Assembly (NCBI GenBank): GCA_037176885.1
Contig: JAWWNJ010000009.1
Coordinates: 2,914,001 to 2,978,000, forward strand
Reading direction: 5' to 3'
Length of the DNA stretch: 64,000 nucleotides
Source: Favolaschia claudopus
Taxonomy: Eukaryota > Basidiomycota > Agaricomycetes > Agaricales > Mycenaceae
Shown here: positions 21,632-32,700 of the stretch, one piece after another
Position numbering within the stretch: the stretch's first letter is position 1
How the letters are laid out: each line of letters opens with the position of its first letter
Position numbers and translations under genes: made by a program
The notes under the pieces: model-generated
Database searches by the model: none
What the model was told of the DNA's origin: nothing
Seen by the model: only the letters and a program-made list of their open reading frames with translations

Positions 21632-23454
21632 ATGACTAAACTCCATCCGAAACTCGTCGCGTTTGACCTGGAGTCAGCACTACTTGCGGTTGAGGCCATT
21701 TTTTCAAACTAATGTACCTTTAGCGGCACAGTTTGGTATTCGTGGCTCAACTCCAAAAAGTTTCATGGCCGGGATAATCTTGAACCTTTCACGACGCCAG
21801 ATGGTCAACACCAGATCAGAGACAAAAGGTCAGCCTCAGTCTTCCAATCACTCACAGTTCATATGCTTCATCCCAAGGCAGAAACCATGCAATCCACGTC
21901 ACTCTCTCTAAGGACATAGGTCGTATTATCACCGATCTCGTGAAGAAGAACATTGAAATCGCCATCGTTTCGCGCAATACGGATAAGGATCTGTAAGTGA
22001 CTGCCAGTGACAAATCAAAGCTTACTGACTCAGAAATATCGTGCTCACCTCGATTCAGCTGCGATAGAGCTTTGTTTTATTCCTATGCCAACAATCCCCA
22101 CACCAACAAGGCCCAGCCGATCATCAGTTTTGTGAAATACGACGAAGTTAAAGACGGTAAGTCAATTTCTGATATCAGAGGCTTAGTTAGATCATAACCT
22201 ACAAAAAAAAAGAATCTAAGCTTCGCCATTTCAAGCGAATCCAAGAATGGTGCGGTTTCAGCTACGCTGATATGGTAGATTTTCGATCGATATTGTCCCG
22301 CGACGCCGTTAGTTTTAACTCATCGTTAGTTGTTTTTCGACGACCAGCCCTTGAATATGGAGGTTGAAACCTGGGAAGGTCAGACACTCTTTCCCCTTAT
22401 CCCTCTTCTTGAAGCTGTACGTTGATCACCGGCATATGTGTGCTATTCAGGCGTAACCTTTCAGTTGATCCACCATACTAGTGGTCATCACTGCATTACC
22501 TGGGCCGACTATACAACCGGTCTTGAAGCATGGCGGAAAAATCACCGCATCTTCGTACCCCACGGTTTAAAGGACCCTACGCTCATAGATCACTACCCAA
22601 GGAAGATGCTAATAGGCTATGCGGGCACCCATCATGACACAGCGAAGGAATACGTGCAGGGCCATAGACGTCCTTGGACTGTACATCCTCGACCAGCGCG
22701 ATGGGGACATGCTCTGTATGTCTCAGACAATCCACAGATGTATGTGCGCTCAACTTACAATTTTTGCGAACTAATTGGGCCCCTACAGCGCGTTGTTCTT
22801 CGGCCAATGGAAGAGAGATTCGGAGAGTTCATCAGACCTGTATGTTTGCGAGATCTTCGTTCGCGACAAGCAAGTCTTCATTGATCAACTGGCCAAGGTT
22901 AATCAGCTTGTTAATCGTTTGCTGTGGTTTACTGAGGACTGCGTACATAGCTCTGGTTTCATCCAGACCGGCAATATCTCACCAATAATGTTCCAAGTGG
23001 CACCCTCACACAGGCTGGGGAGCATGACGTAGCAAAGCAGGTAGCCGACAGCCAAGTGCATCGCGATGAATTCTTCAAAAAGAAATTCAAAATATCCAAG
23101 CCATATGCTCTGTTTTCCCGGCACCATTATATGACCGAGATGGGTAAACCCAAGTACCAAGTTAAGATAAACCCGAAAAAACGGTTCAACGAGCTGGTAC
23201 TCTACCCACAGATCCAGGATCATCTGTTGTTCGGGAAGGCGATTCCTCTCGATCATGCTAGGGGAATGGCGAAAAGCGGCAAGCTGCGGCATTTGCATTA
23301 CGAGCGCCATGTGAAGAATTGGAAGATAACTGTTCCCCATGAGACACGCCTGGATTGCAACAAACACGATGGGGCCAACTTCTTCGGACCAAAAGGCTCA
23401 ACAGCACATGGGGTACGCTCGATCGTCATGCTGATTGAGCATTGTAAATACTGA
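21632..23454 (+). CDS. MDP-1-like HAD phosphatase fused to ADP-ribosyltransferase-like domain (copy E)
   Basis: Nine GT-AG exons (21632-21672, 21724-21828, 21882-21992, 22059-22156, 22213-22274, 22330-22378, 22451-22739, 22789-22897, 22951-23454) encode 455 aa from a clear ATG (MTKLHPKLVAFDLD). The HAD active site is complete: FDLDGTVW (D12, D14), IVSRNTDKDL, SKLRHF, LFFDDQPLN. The C-terminal half has GYAGT, RPARWGHALYVSDNPQ, ALFFGQW, LFSRHHYM and RFNELVLYPQIQ, the last containing the Glu expected of an ART domain. It is the most divergent full-length copy (Trp/Tyr changes in the first ART motif) and has a longer tail. No targeting signal is visible. Confidence 0.85.
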
Positions 23455-24519
23455 TGTCGAGCCAAGAAACACCCTTCGGGTGCGCCTCACCACCCGAGCC
23501 ACAACATCCTCCGCGGAATCAGCCCGTGCGAGTATACGGGGTCTTTTTGAACAGTTCCGTCCAGAGTTTCGAACATTTGTAACAACAAGTAGGGCTTCCA
23601 GAACAATGTCAGTCCCATGAATGATAACAACGCTCAGTTCCACTACCTCGTTGCGTTCTCGTCGCTCAACGTTCTGCACCAGTAGTAGTAGCGACAATGA
23701 GGGCGAGTGGCAACTGGCAAGTGCAATGATTAAGTGTCTAGCAGACAATCAGTTGACAGATGGAAGAGAAAAGGAGGTGAAAGCCGAGTTGTAGTGCAGT
23801 GGGTGAGATTAGATGGTAGAGATGGCACGACACCGCGAAATGCCATACAACACCGCATAGGACCGAAACCTCTTCGCCTGTCCTGGTATCGGAACCCGTC
23901 ATCACCAGGCGCGGACGTCGGACGTTTGCCGTCTCCCATCTCAATCCTGCTGGCGCCTACTTTTAGCCTGCTGGTCATTTAGTCGACAGCACAGCTCGCG
24001 CACCCAGGGTACATACCACGGTGCCAATGTGAATACCCCCATCCACCTTCTGCTTCCCTCATGAAACTAGGGCGGTGCAAGACGCTCATCCTGGATGCCC
24101 AATGAGAGGTCAATGTACCGCCCGCCTCCACTTCGCCGTTCCCGCATGCCATGTCATTTAGACAAGTGGAATATACGCGGGTGACGGAACTTCGCGGCAG
24201 CATAGACGCAGCACAGCACAGACGTACACACGGGACCATCTCAGCGCCAGCCTAGCCAACCTGCGCCAACTCTCCTGCTTAGGGTCCTACTTTGGGTACC
24301 ATCCATGGACGCTGAAGATTCAGACGCTGCGTGTGAAGGTTAGCATCTCGCTCTGCAGGATACATAAGATGCCATACGTCCTGTTCTTGTCACTGCGCAC
24401 CCACTGCATTGACGCGAGGCCAAATTGTCCTCCTCCGCTGCTGCGCTGACGCCGTCAGAGCTTGAATGAAGGTGGCCATGGTGCTGATAGTGGTACCAGA
24501 GGCCCAGTGCTTGACGTTG
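23455..24519. other. no supported gene
   Basis: Open frames on both strands (for example 23730-23982 on plus and minus) mirror each other and have no domain. Nothing else is recognisable. Confidence 0.35.
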
Positions 24520-24735
24520 ACTACTCGAAGTTGGTAGACGCGCCATTGGATCGCGCAGAGCGTTCAGCCGTCTTCGAGCCTGGATTCGCTGCTCTTCCAA
24601 GTCATAGAGTAGTTGTTTCACAGTCTCTATGGTCGACGAGAGCCGCTCAATGCGGTCTTGCAGCTTGACAACGACGGATTGCGCTAGCAACGTGGTGATG
24701 TGAAAAAAGCGGAGGACTTCCGGATATGGTAATTT
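24520..24735 (-). pseudogene. 5' fragment of an F-box-type gene (paralogue of 48055-49410)
   Basis: The minus strand encodes the same coiled-coil N terminus as the gene at 48055-49410 (STIETVKQLLYDLEEQRIQ, then ARRRLNALRDPMARLP). Identity stops within the F-box, and no LRR part follows. The start codon aligned with ATG at 49408-49410 is ACG here. It is a truncated, start-less relic. The adjoining upstream DNA (to about 25220) also matches the upstream DNA of the intact gene. Confidence 0.8.
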
Positions 24736-24934
24736 CTCGAGGCTTGTTACTGTGGAAGAACAAAGCACAAGCCGAAGGGATCGAAATCGTAGCTGTAAAA
24801 AAGAAAATAACACTCAAAAATCCTTTCATAGAAACCGTAGAATATGAAAATCCGTCGAAAGGCTCTTGATGAGTGAGAACGGGAAAAAATAAATAAAAGA
24901 GGCGTTTGAAGGAAGAGCAAACGAAAGCCCAGGC

Positions 24935-25220
24935 CGTCGCAATCTCCACCGCCGTAGCACCCGCCTCACCACCGAGTTACTCCCCCTCCCTCACGCTCAT
25001 CTCCCACACTGCGCCCGCCCTCAATCCCACTATCCCAACACCCGAAGAAAGAGCAGACGGCAAGTCCGCATCGCAATGAGCCGGAAGCGCCACCGAAGGG
25101 GTAAAGCAAGAGAGGCGAGAGCGGAATAAGCGCTGCAAGAATCAACATGGGAATCCATCAGATTTGTGATCGAAGGAAGAGAATGGGATGAGGGCTCACC
25201 AGCGTGTCGTACAGCCCGGC
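24935..25220 (+). repeat. dispersed repeat R1, copy 1
   Basis: This stretch (CTCCACCGCCGTAGCACCCG ... CCAACACCCGAAGAAAGAGC ... GGAAGAGAATGGGATGAGG) recurs at 49650-49930 and 53480-53765. In the first two places it lies directly upstream of F-box gene sequence, so it may be the shared 5' flank of that family rather than a transposon. Confidence 0.7.
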
Positions 25221-28200
25221 CAACTCCATCTCCAGTTTCATACACATTTGCCACCCACAAAGCCAACTATGAACGCGTACCCGAGGTCCCGAGCCCACAA
25301 GCCCCGCTAAACATCAACAAAAGCTATCGCCGGACCTTCGTACGGCAGGGATGCATCATAGGCGCCTCCGAGATTCGATTATGCAAATCGGGTGTGGCTG
25401 CCCCCGCGAAGGTGAAGATGCGAGTATGATAGTGAGAAGGGGGAAGGGTCGTTGGTAAGTATGCGTGTGGGCGTTTGGAACGCGGTGTTGGTGGAGGAGA
25501 CAGGTGACTTCCGCAACGCTGAAGATCGGATGACCGAGCTCTTGCATCGGTGGCGCGGTGGTACGACATGGGAATGGAGACCGAATATCTGTCCGCTCTG
25601 GTCGGGTCGAGGACGGTGGGCAGCCGTCTCTGCGTCGGGGCCGGTGATACCGCACGTAAGTGAGTGTCATAATCATAGCATCTCGGCACCATCGATTGCA
25701 AAAACTCGTAAGGGTAGCGCACGGGTATAGACGGACAAGGTGAGGAATTCCGGATTCCAACGAGATGCAATTGGCGCTGCGGGGATGAATGTTAACAGAC
25801 CCGGGATGAACTGAAGGAGGAAAAACCTTAAGCTTACCTGCGACGCAAAAAAGCAAACGGTCTCCGGGATCGAAGAAAGCGACCGCTGAGCTTCCGGATT
25901 GATGGGTTGGGGGGCTTTCACTCTGACCTCTAGCTAGGTCAAAAGAGAAGGGAAGGTGAATGGCGGATCTCTGGATGACGCGACTCAGCTAGCATGGCCA
26001 TTGGACCAAGAAGTACGTACTAAAAGCCTCATCGTAGTGTATCGGACGCAGCTTCGTCGATCGACCGAAGCCGCTTTCCTTGCCCGCGTTGCTGTAGCAG
26101 CAAGCAGACCCTCGCGCTGGAAATATGAATACTTCAAGTAAGAGCAACAAGAAGCAGATTTCATCGGTGTATAGCAGCAGAGGCGAAGGTGAAGCAGCGC
26201 ATATCTTCATTCAGAGAAGAAGATCGGACTTGTGACGGTCTGCTTTCGACTTGCTTTCGTCAAGGGCGATGGCGCTGTATCTTCATCGAGGAGCAGCTAT
26301 CGTAGGTATACATTCATAATGAACGCTTAGCGCGGTGTTGGAAACGTCCTGAGTGAGCCACGAGGGTCGTGCGGGATGCTTGAGAGTCGATACTTGTATG
26401 TCGGACGAGCAGGAATGGCGTTGGTTGATGGGTGTGTGGGAGGAAAGCAACGTGCCGTCCTCCCCTGTTTCTTTCCACGTCCGTCTGCCGCACATGCGTT
26501 TGACCCGCCACCCGGCGGGCTTCACCCTCGCAAAGGGACGAAGGTGGGGATGCGGGTGGTAAGGACGGGGAAGGATTGCGGATTGCGGATGCTGAGTTGG
26601 TGAAGGAGAGAACGGGTGGAGGCGGAGGTCGTTCTACGCGCAGGCGTGTGAGGGTAGAGTGACTGGTGAACGAGGCATCGTCAGCAACGACTGACTAGGG
26701 AGAGCGGTAACTCACCTTGAGGAACGCTACCGCTTTCCTCCTTAAGTTGTGCGTTTCTTTCAAGATTTGCCGTCGGGGTGCTCGTAGAAGGAGAAACGAA
26801 GACAAGTGTTGTCGGCGGAGATCCTCAAGGTGATTTCACGCCTCTGGTTGCTGGGGCTTTCCTATAACAAGACGCGCATCGGCTCAGACCCCAATCTAAA
26901 TCCCCGACGGCGCAGTTCTCCTGCGCGCTCAACGAAACGAAAGAGTCCCACGAGCGTCGCTGGACATTCAGAATTCCGTCAGCAGCGACAAATGCGGGTC
27001 GATGTCGGAGGAAACGATTTTCTGAAGCAGTAGCGAAGTGACAAGATGGACAAAGAAGAACGGTTGGGGTGTATGGTATGGGGCTTGAAGTGCAGATTCG
27101 TGGGAATAAACCGAACGGGAAAACCGCCCTGCGCAACGTGGACCGTTGCAGCACCCGACCCCGTTCGTTGCCTCCCAACTCCCCGCCTCGCTGCCGCCGC
27201 CCCCCCTCAACCCACGCTACGGGGACACGGGAAAAAGCCAAGGTGCGGCGTCGTGAGCGCTGCCAGCCACAACGACAACAATATCTCATTGTGAGTTTCG
27301 GGCGAGGGCGTACTAGTTGGGCTGAGGAACGACGGCGAGGTGACGGTTTCGCCAGGATGCGTGGCGAAGCATGGGTGGCCGGAGAGAAAGTGGCGGCTGG
27401 GGCGACTGCGTCATGGTCGACGGGGCTGGAGATGTGCGGGCGATGGAGAGATAAGGGTCGGCGGTGTCTACTGTAGCGTCGACTGACGGGGCGGCGGCGA
27501 TGAGACAGGCGGTATAAGATGGAAGGTGAGCTTCATTTGCTTCTCATGGTTCCACGAAAGACTTGCGACTCGAGGACGCAGGTGCTGGGGTTTTCCATCT
27601 AGCCAGCCCAGAGTGCCCTTATGCCGGACGAGTGTGCTGAATGACGAAGTCGGTGTAGATGTACGATATGTCGGCGGGAGGTGTCCCTGTTCGTGTTGGT
27701 GAGTCGAGGGAGTAAGAGGTGGGTGTAGGTGCATCAGACGTGGTGCTGTCGAGTGTTGGAGAGTAGCTGGAGCTAAAGTACAAAGAATATCATCAGACTG
27801 TGGACCGTCAAAAAGAGTTGACTGACCTTGGGCCACCACGTCATGGAACCTCGACTCCTTGCAACGGGTTGCTTCGTGCACACACGCACGAAGCACTTTC
27901 GTAGAGGAATTGAGGTAGGGAAACAATTGCCAGTTGCAACGGGCGGTCTGTTATGAAGCCGAGGGGATATTGACCTTCAGAATCATTGTAAGAACCGTCG
28001 CTTTCGACTGTGCAGGGCGAACTCGTTCAATGCATCCCTTCCGCATCCGGCGCTGCTTCGTCCCCTCTCTTCCGCCCTTTGGACAACTCTGCCAGGTCTC
28101 GGCATTCGTGTCACCAAAGCCAAAGCTGCGCGGACGGCTCTCGGGAGGCAGAGGGCGGAACCAAGACATAACTTGACACTGAGTAGACCCGCGCAATGTA

Positions 28201-29298
28201 AGTACATTGCGGAGAGATGACAAGCGCACAGCGCAGTCACGTCAGCTCCAAAAAAAGCCGAGTCGTTCCTCAGGCCTCAGATCCCGCTGGCTGGCTTGTT
28301 GTTTCATGGGAAAGTCTTCATTGAATCAGCTCCTTCAGGTTGAAATCGCACAGTGCAGGCGCCTTTCCAGCGCGGGGGAGCTCGCATACGGCGAACAAAG
28401 TAAAAGGAGAGGCGCGTGCGCCCGTCTTTGCTTGTCGTTGATCAATGATCATGATGGCCATCATTGGTCACGCCAAACCCATCTCTTCCGCTTGGACCAC
28501 ATCGCGCAATCGTTTCTTTCTTTCGTATTGTCAGGGTCGGTGTGATTGAGTCCTTTTGCTGCTCTGCTGGCTGCTTCACGCTGCTGGATCGAGTCGGTCT
28601 GCTTTTCCTGGGAACAACAATTTCCTGATGTATCGAAACACACGAATTGAAAATTGAGTCTTTGGAATCTGTGGCGCGCGTTTGTACCGTAAACGGTCAG
28701 ATACCAGAGTACCCAGCGCGATCGGGTGTGTGTTTACTATCTCTTTTCATTCGTTTGCGCATCCTATTCCGGTACAGGCCGCATTCACTACCAACTGTAC
28801 CCTATCGACGCGTATGCATGGGACTGTGTATATTCCCCCAATCTCTACATGCTAGCCACTCTCCACCCCGCGCGTTATATGTCTCTGCCCAGCTTGCCTC
28901 ACACCTCTACCCATTTCCGAGTCGGCGGTATGGTGCACACCGTGCACGGAGATCTTGGTGCGAGCGAGAGCATTGGCTTATTCACGAAGGATTCCGTTGC
29001 ACATCGGTGCCGGAATCGCGAGGCGCTTGTACTGAGGTAGAGGTGGAAGAAATGGGCTACGGCTGAGGGAGGCATAGATGCCGCCGCCGCAATGCCTAGG
29101 CCGACGTCCCTTCGTCGCGGACGTGCGGATCGAGTATAAACACCGCCAGTGTGCAGAGATCGTCTGGCTTCAACGGGAATGCGGTCACTGATGCGAGTCT
29201 GAGACTGAAGTCTGAAATCTTCTTCCTCGTTCCGCGCTCACATCCAGCGGGTGTCATTTTGTGTCTGAGATACTGTATAGCCCTCTCAAGCGCGAATG
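25221..29298. repeat. gene-free region of dispersed repeats (R2, R3, R4)
   Basis: No gene is supported. Segments at 25425-25510 and 26530-27020 (R2; CGCGGTGTTGGTGGAGGAGA, GACTGGTGAACGAGGCATCG) match 54010-54450. Segments at 28025-28240 (R3) and 28440-28560 (R4) match 54870-55160 and 54520-54610 in reverse orientation. Long overlapping frames here (for example 27468-27926 minus) reflect high GC content, not genes. Confidence 0.55.
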
Positions 29299-29308
29299 CT
29301 ATATATGC
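29299..29308 (+). promoter_or_regulatory. TATA-box-like element of the Cys-rich secreted-protein gene
   Basis: CTATATATGC lies about 85 bp upstream of the ATG at 29389. A second candidate, GAGTATAAAC, is at about 29133. Confidence 0.45.
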
Positions 29309-29388
29309 TGGAGCATTGCATGCTCATTCTTCAGTAGCTCCAGAGCGCCTCTCAAGCCTTACTTCCCTCAATTCGTTCACCTGCTTCA

Positions 29389-30259
29389 ATGCTTTTCGCA
29401 ACTCCTCTCTTCTCGGCGGCCTTGATGATGCTCACCAGCGTTACTGCCCTTCCTCAGTATGTATCATTACCCGTTTGTCGAATTTCGCTTACATTTTATG
29501 CTGTTTTCGCAGACCCGAGGCAGGCGGTCTCATGGGACGCCAGTCCTCTTGCCCCTCTGGATCATACCAGTACAATTAAACCGCTTGTGTTGCCTGCCCC
29601 GCTGGGAACACGTGCAACGGGGGCTCGGACAGCCCGCAGCCCTGCGATACTGGGCTCTATCAACCAAGTACGCACATGTTTTACAATATTGTCTTCACAA
29701 CAAATTAACCTGCGCACAGACACGGGATCAACTTCGTGCATGCAAACTCAACCCGGCTTTTTCACTAACCAGCGCGGCAGCACCACGCCGTTTGCTTGCC
29801 CTGCCGGGTCGTATCAACCTTGTACGTCCTTTCCTGCCTATTCACTATTCTCGGACCCTAATCAATGTCCCTTCTCTCCAGATTCTCAGCAAGCGTTCTG
29901 CTACGGCGCTCCCAAGGGCCGTTTCCAGCAACAGTACGCCCTTTCACTCATGCGCTCTTCATCCCAATGTCTTATACGCATTTCAGGTCCGGAAAATCTT
30001 TTCTCTGCGCGACCTGCTGCGGATGGGCTGCGACTCAGAACAACAACAACGTTAACCCCGTCAACTGCACCGGTTCTACTCCGTACGCGTGGCCCAACTC
30101 GGGCGATGGGTGTATTTCTAGCCCGACTTCCTGCAGCCGTGCGGCTACCTGTGCGCAGGCTGCTGATGGAACTTGCCGTGAGTGTTTTTTCAAACTGCGT
30201 GACGAGGAATTTGGGGGCTGATTTTGTGCTTTGCAGCTGGTGAGATCATTCGCGGGTGA
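29389..30259 (+). CDS. Cys-rich secreted protein (GCC2/GCC3, ephrin-receptor-like repeats), in-frame TAA in exon 2
   Basis: Six exons (29389-29456, 29513-29667, 29720-29821, 29882-29933, 29987-30177, 30237-30259) join in one frame, 196 codons. The N terminus (MLFATPLFSAALMMLTSVTA then LPQ) is a classic signal peptide. The mature part has spaced Cys/Gly patterns CPSGSYQ, CVACPAGNTC, CDTGLYQ, CPAGSYQ, CATCCGW and a Cys-rich C terminus, as in the small ephrin-receptor-like/GCC2-GCC3 proteins common in Agaricomycetes. A TAA at 29577-29579 interrupts exon 2 although all downstream splice sites and the reading frame are intact. This is either a recent nonsense mutation, a sequencing error or a spliced-out segment I could not find. 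The protein would be extracellular; function unknown. Confidence 0.65.
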
Positions 30260-30985
30260 GAGATGCAGGAGAGGGACTTATGATAAGATCGAATATTGCT
30301 TTATTTTAAGAAGTAACATATGTACTATTTTCTTCCCTTCGTATTCATTATTTTCCCAATTTATACGCTCGATCATGTTTTTTCCTCTACCGTTCGGTTA
30401 GGTTGCTTCGCTTCGTAACTACCAATGCAATAGATATGCATGAATTTATACAAACTAGCGTGCTGTACCTGCTATGACAAATCCACCTGCATCTCCGCAT
30501 CGGTGACTATTTCAAATCTCGCGTAACGGTCGTGTCAGCCCGGGGGATCGGGGAGAACATCAGGGAATGTCCCAAAAAGGCAATCTCTCTTCCTCTTTTG
30601 TACATGAGCATCTTTTTAGCTTGAAAGTCTCTAACTCGAATTTTCGGCCAAATCTGCACGTATTGATGCGTCTTGGCGGTCATTATGAATCCTCTCATCG
30701 CGGTTGGCGGATCTGCAGGAGCACATCTCGGTCATCTCCACTCGGTCATCTGGGTCTGTCTAGGAGAGACTAAGTACTTACCTCCTGCTCGGATTTTCTG
30801 ATGTGCTCTCCGGATCTAATTCTCGTTCTAGAAGCAGCTTCTGCGTTCTAACCAACATGGAAGACTCGAATACACTTAACGGTGCGTCAAACGGGTAGGA
30901 TTCTGCGATCTGTGATAGATCCACTGCCTAGCTCGATTGCTATTAACTTACATGTAATTTGAGAGTACGAAAGATGTATACGAGT
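30260..30985. other. no gene; contains one copy of dispersed repeat R5
   Basis: The segment 30545-30600 (GAACATCAGGGAATGTCCCA, then AAAAGGCAATCTCTCTTCC) recurs at 57010-57065 (plus) and 52985-53035 (minus). The AT-rich stretch 30290-30440 may contain the 3' end of the preceding transcript. Nothing else was seen. Confidence 0.5.
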
Positions 30986-32700
30986 GTAGCACGGGGCTTC
31001 AATGACGGAGAATGTCAGAGGACGGATCTATCTTGATTCTCGGATTCTCCGCCCGCAGAAACTCAAGAAATAGTATTTTCCGCGCTCTTGAAAACACTTG
31101 TCACTGTGCACCCCACAGCTAATAAAGAGGACTTGAGGCGGGACTCCTTTTGGCATCGTGGGGATATTGTGTATCTGCGTGCAACGGCTCAGCCAATCTG
31201 CAAAACAATGAATATCCATGGACAAGAAAACCAAAGAAAGTGAAACTCACTTCGTTTGTGCGCGCGAGAAAATTATCTTTCATAGTTCCAACGTGAATTG
31301 TACGACTCCCGTCCCGCATGAGTTGGCGAAGCGCAGGAAAGAATGGGTCGGAGTTCAGGACATTAAATTGTCGAGTCGAATCATAGTTCCGCTCGGTCAG
31401 AAGTCGAAAAGAGTTGAGCGGCGTATGCGATGGCTGGATCGCAAAACGAGCCTCGAGAGCACTCACGAGCCCTCTGCATTGGACGCTTTCAATGCTGCTG
31501 TGCCAGATTGTGAGATTCTGGAGGTTTGGAAGCAGGCTTTCTGTGGAGCCGAGGATCGGTATGAAGACACTGAACACGTCCAACTCGTTATCGTGATCGT
31601 GATTCCGGTCAAAGACTTCGAGGTCTGTCAGGCACGACATGTCCCGAAGACAGTTGACTAGGAAGTTCGACATGGCCTGCGGTGTATTCTTCGGTACATC
31701 GAGCGCCAATGAACGCAGGGGCGGTGAGGATCGAACAAGAAATTCGATCAAATTCTCTTCTGATATGTCGAGCATAGTGATGTGCAGCGTCTCGAGCGCA
31801 GGGAGGGTAAGGTGCGGCAGTATAACAGCCGTGTTGGAGCGGGAACGAGATCCCAGCCTGAGATCTCGCAGATGTGCGAGGGTCAAAGGCGCAACAGCCT
31901 GCGTCTGCGTCTTGTCTGGATCGCGGTGCATCATGGAATTTGTGAACTCGCACTTCGAAAGATGGGGAGCAACACGCAATAGATCTATCCAATCAGCCGG
32001 ACTACCCAGAAAAGAGCGCTCTCGGGGGGTAATTGACAAAGTCCGGAGCATAGGGAAGGTGGAGGGGATACGAAGACTGTGCAGTTGGGAATAGTACACG
32101 GAATTCTCGTCGTTCGTTCGAAACGACAACAGAGTAAGCTTTCCGACTCGAGGTCCGTAACGATGCATCAAGTCATCGACATCGACGTTGTCCTCCGACA
32201 TCTCCTGTAGCGTAACCGAGAGGGGAAAGGGCGACGCGCGATCCATCCAGTCTGCACAGAGTTGGGAATAGTGGGAGTCGTCCGAACAGCGCAACAGTTC
32301 AATCGCAATTGTATCCCACAGCTGGGGTGTGGACAAAGCGATGTCGCGCCATCAGTGGCAGACGTGAAGTAGCAAAAGAGGGATGAAATGGGGATTTGAG
32401 TGTGAGCCATGGACATCGGTTCCCTTGCAGTCCAAGAAGATTTCCGACTGGATCTCGAGCGGTAATCGCGCCATGGGCTCAAGAAAAGAGTTGAGTTGGA
32501 TCTGAATTTCGCTTCGCGCGTTCATGAGGTTGTTTAGAACGAGTTTCTGGGCTTCTATGGCATCTGAAAGTTCGTCGATTTGCTGTCGTAGCCGAGGGAC
32601 GGTAACAGAGCCTTCCGACATGGTGGTTCAGAAAGGTGAAGTTGGGGCCGAAACTCCGACCAAAACAAACGGGCTCGGCCGACTGGCGACCGAACACGGA
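30986..32700. repeat. segmental duplication, copy 1 (F-box gene)
   Basis: This 1.7-kb segment is repeated almost identically at 41203-42910, with only scattered single-base differences. It covers the F-box gene and its 3' flank. The 5' flank continues to match 45548-45705, beyond an insertion in copy 2. Confidence 0.9.
31189..32621 (-). pseudogene. F-box/LRR-like protein, nonsense mutation (copy 1)
   Basis: The frame starts with MSEGSVTVPRLRQQIDELSD (coiled coil), then the F-box-like segment PMARLPLEIQSEIFLDC and a long LRR-like C-terminal region. The codon after LLLLHVCH is TGA; copy 2 has TCA (Ser) at the same place, so one C-to-G change stops the protein at about residue 89, within the F-box/linker region. 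Downstream the frame stays open to the end, so the event is recent. The last intron (GTGAGT to TTGCAG, about 31199-31250) and terminal codons match copy 2. Antisense frames of 147 and 151 codons are shadows. Confidence 0.85.

Noticed and set aside
31218..32094. Plus-strand frames of 147 and 151 codons, repeated at 41437-42313
   Set aside because: They are antisense shadows of the two F-box genes; similarity between them only reflects the segmental duplication.
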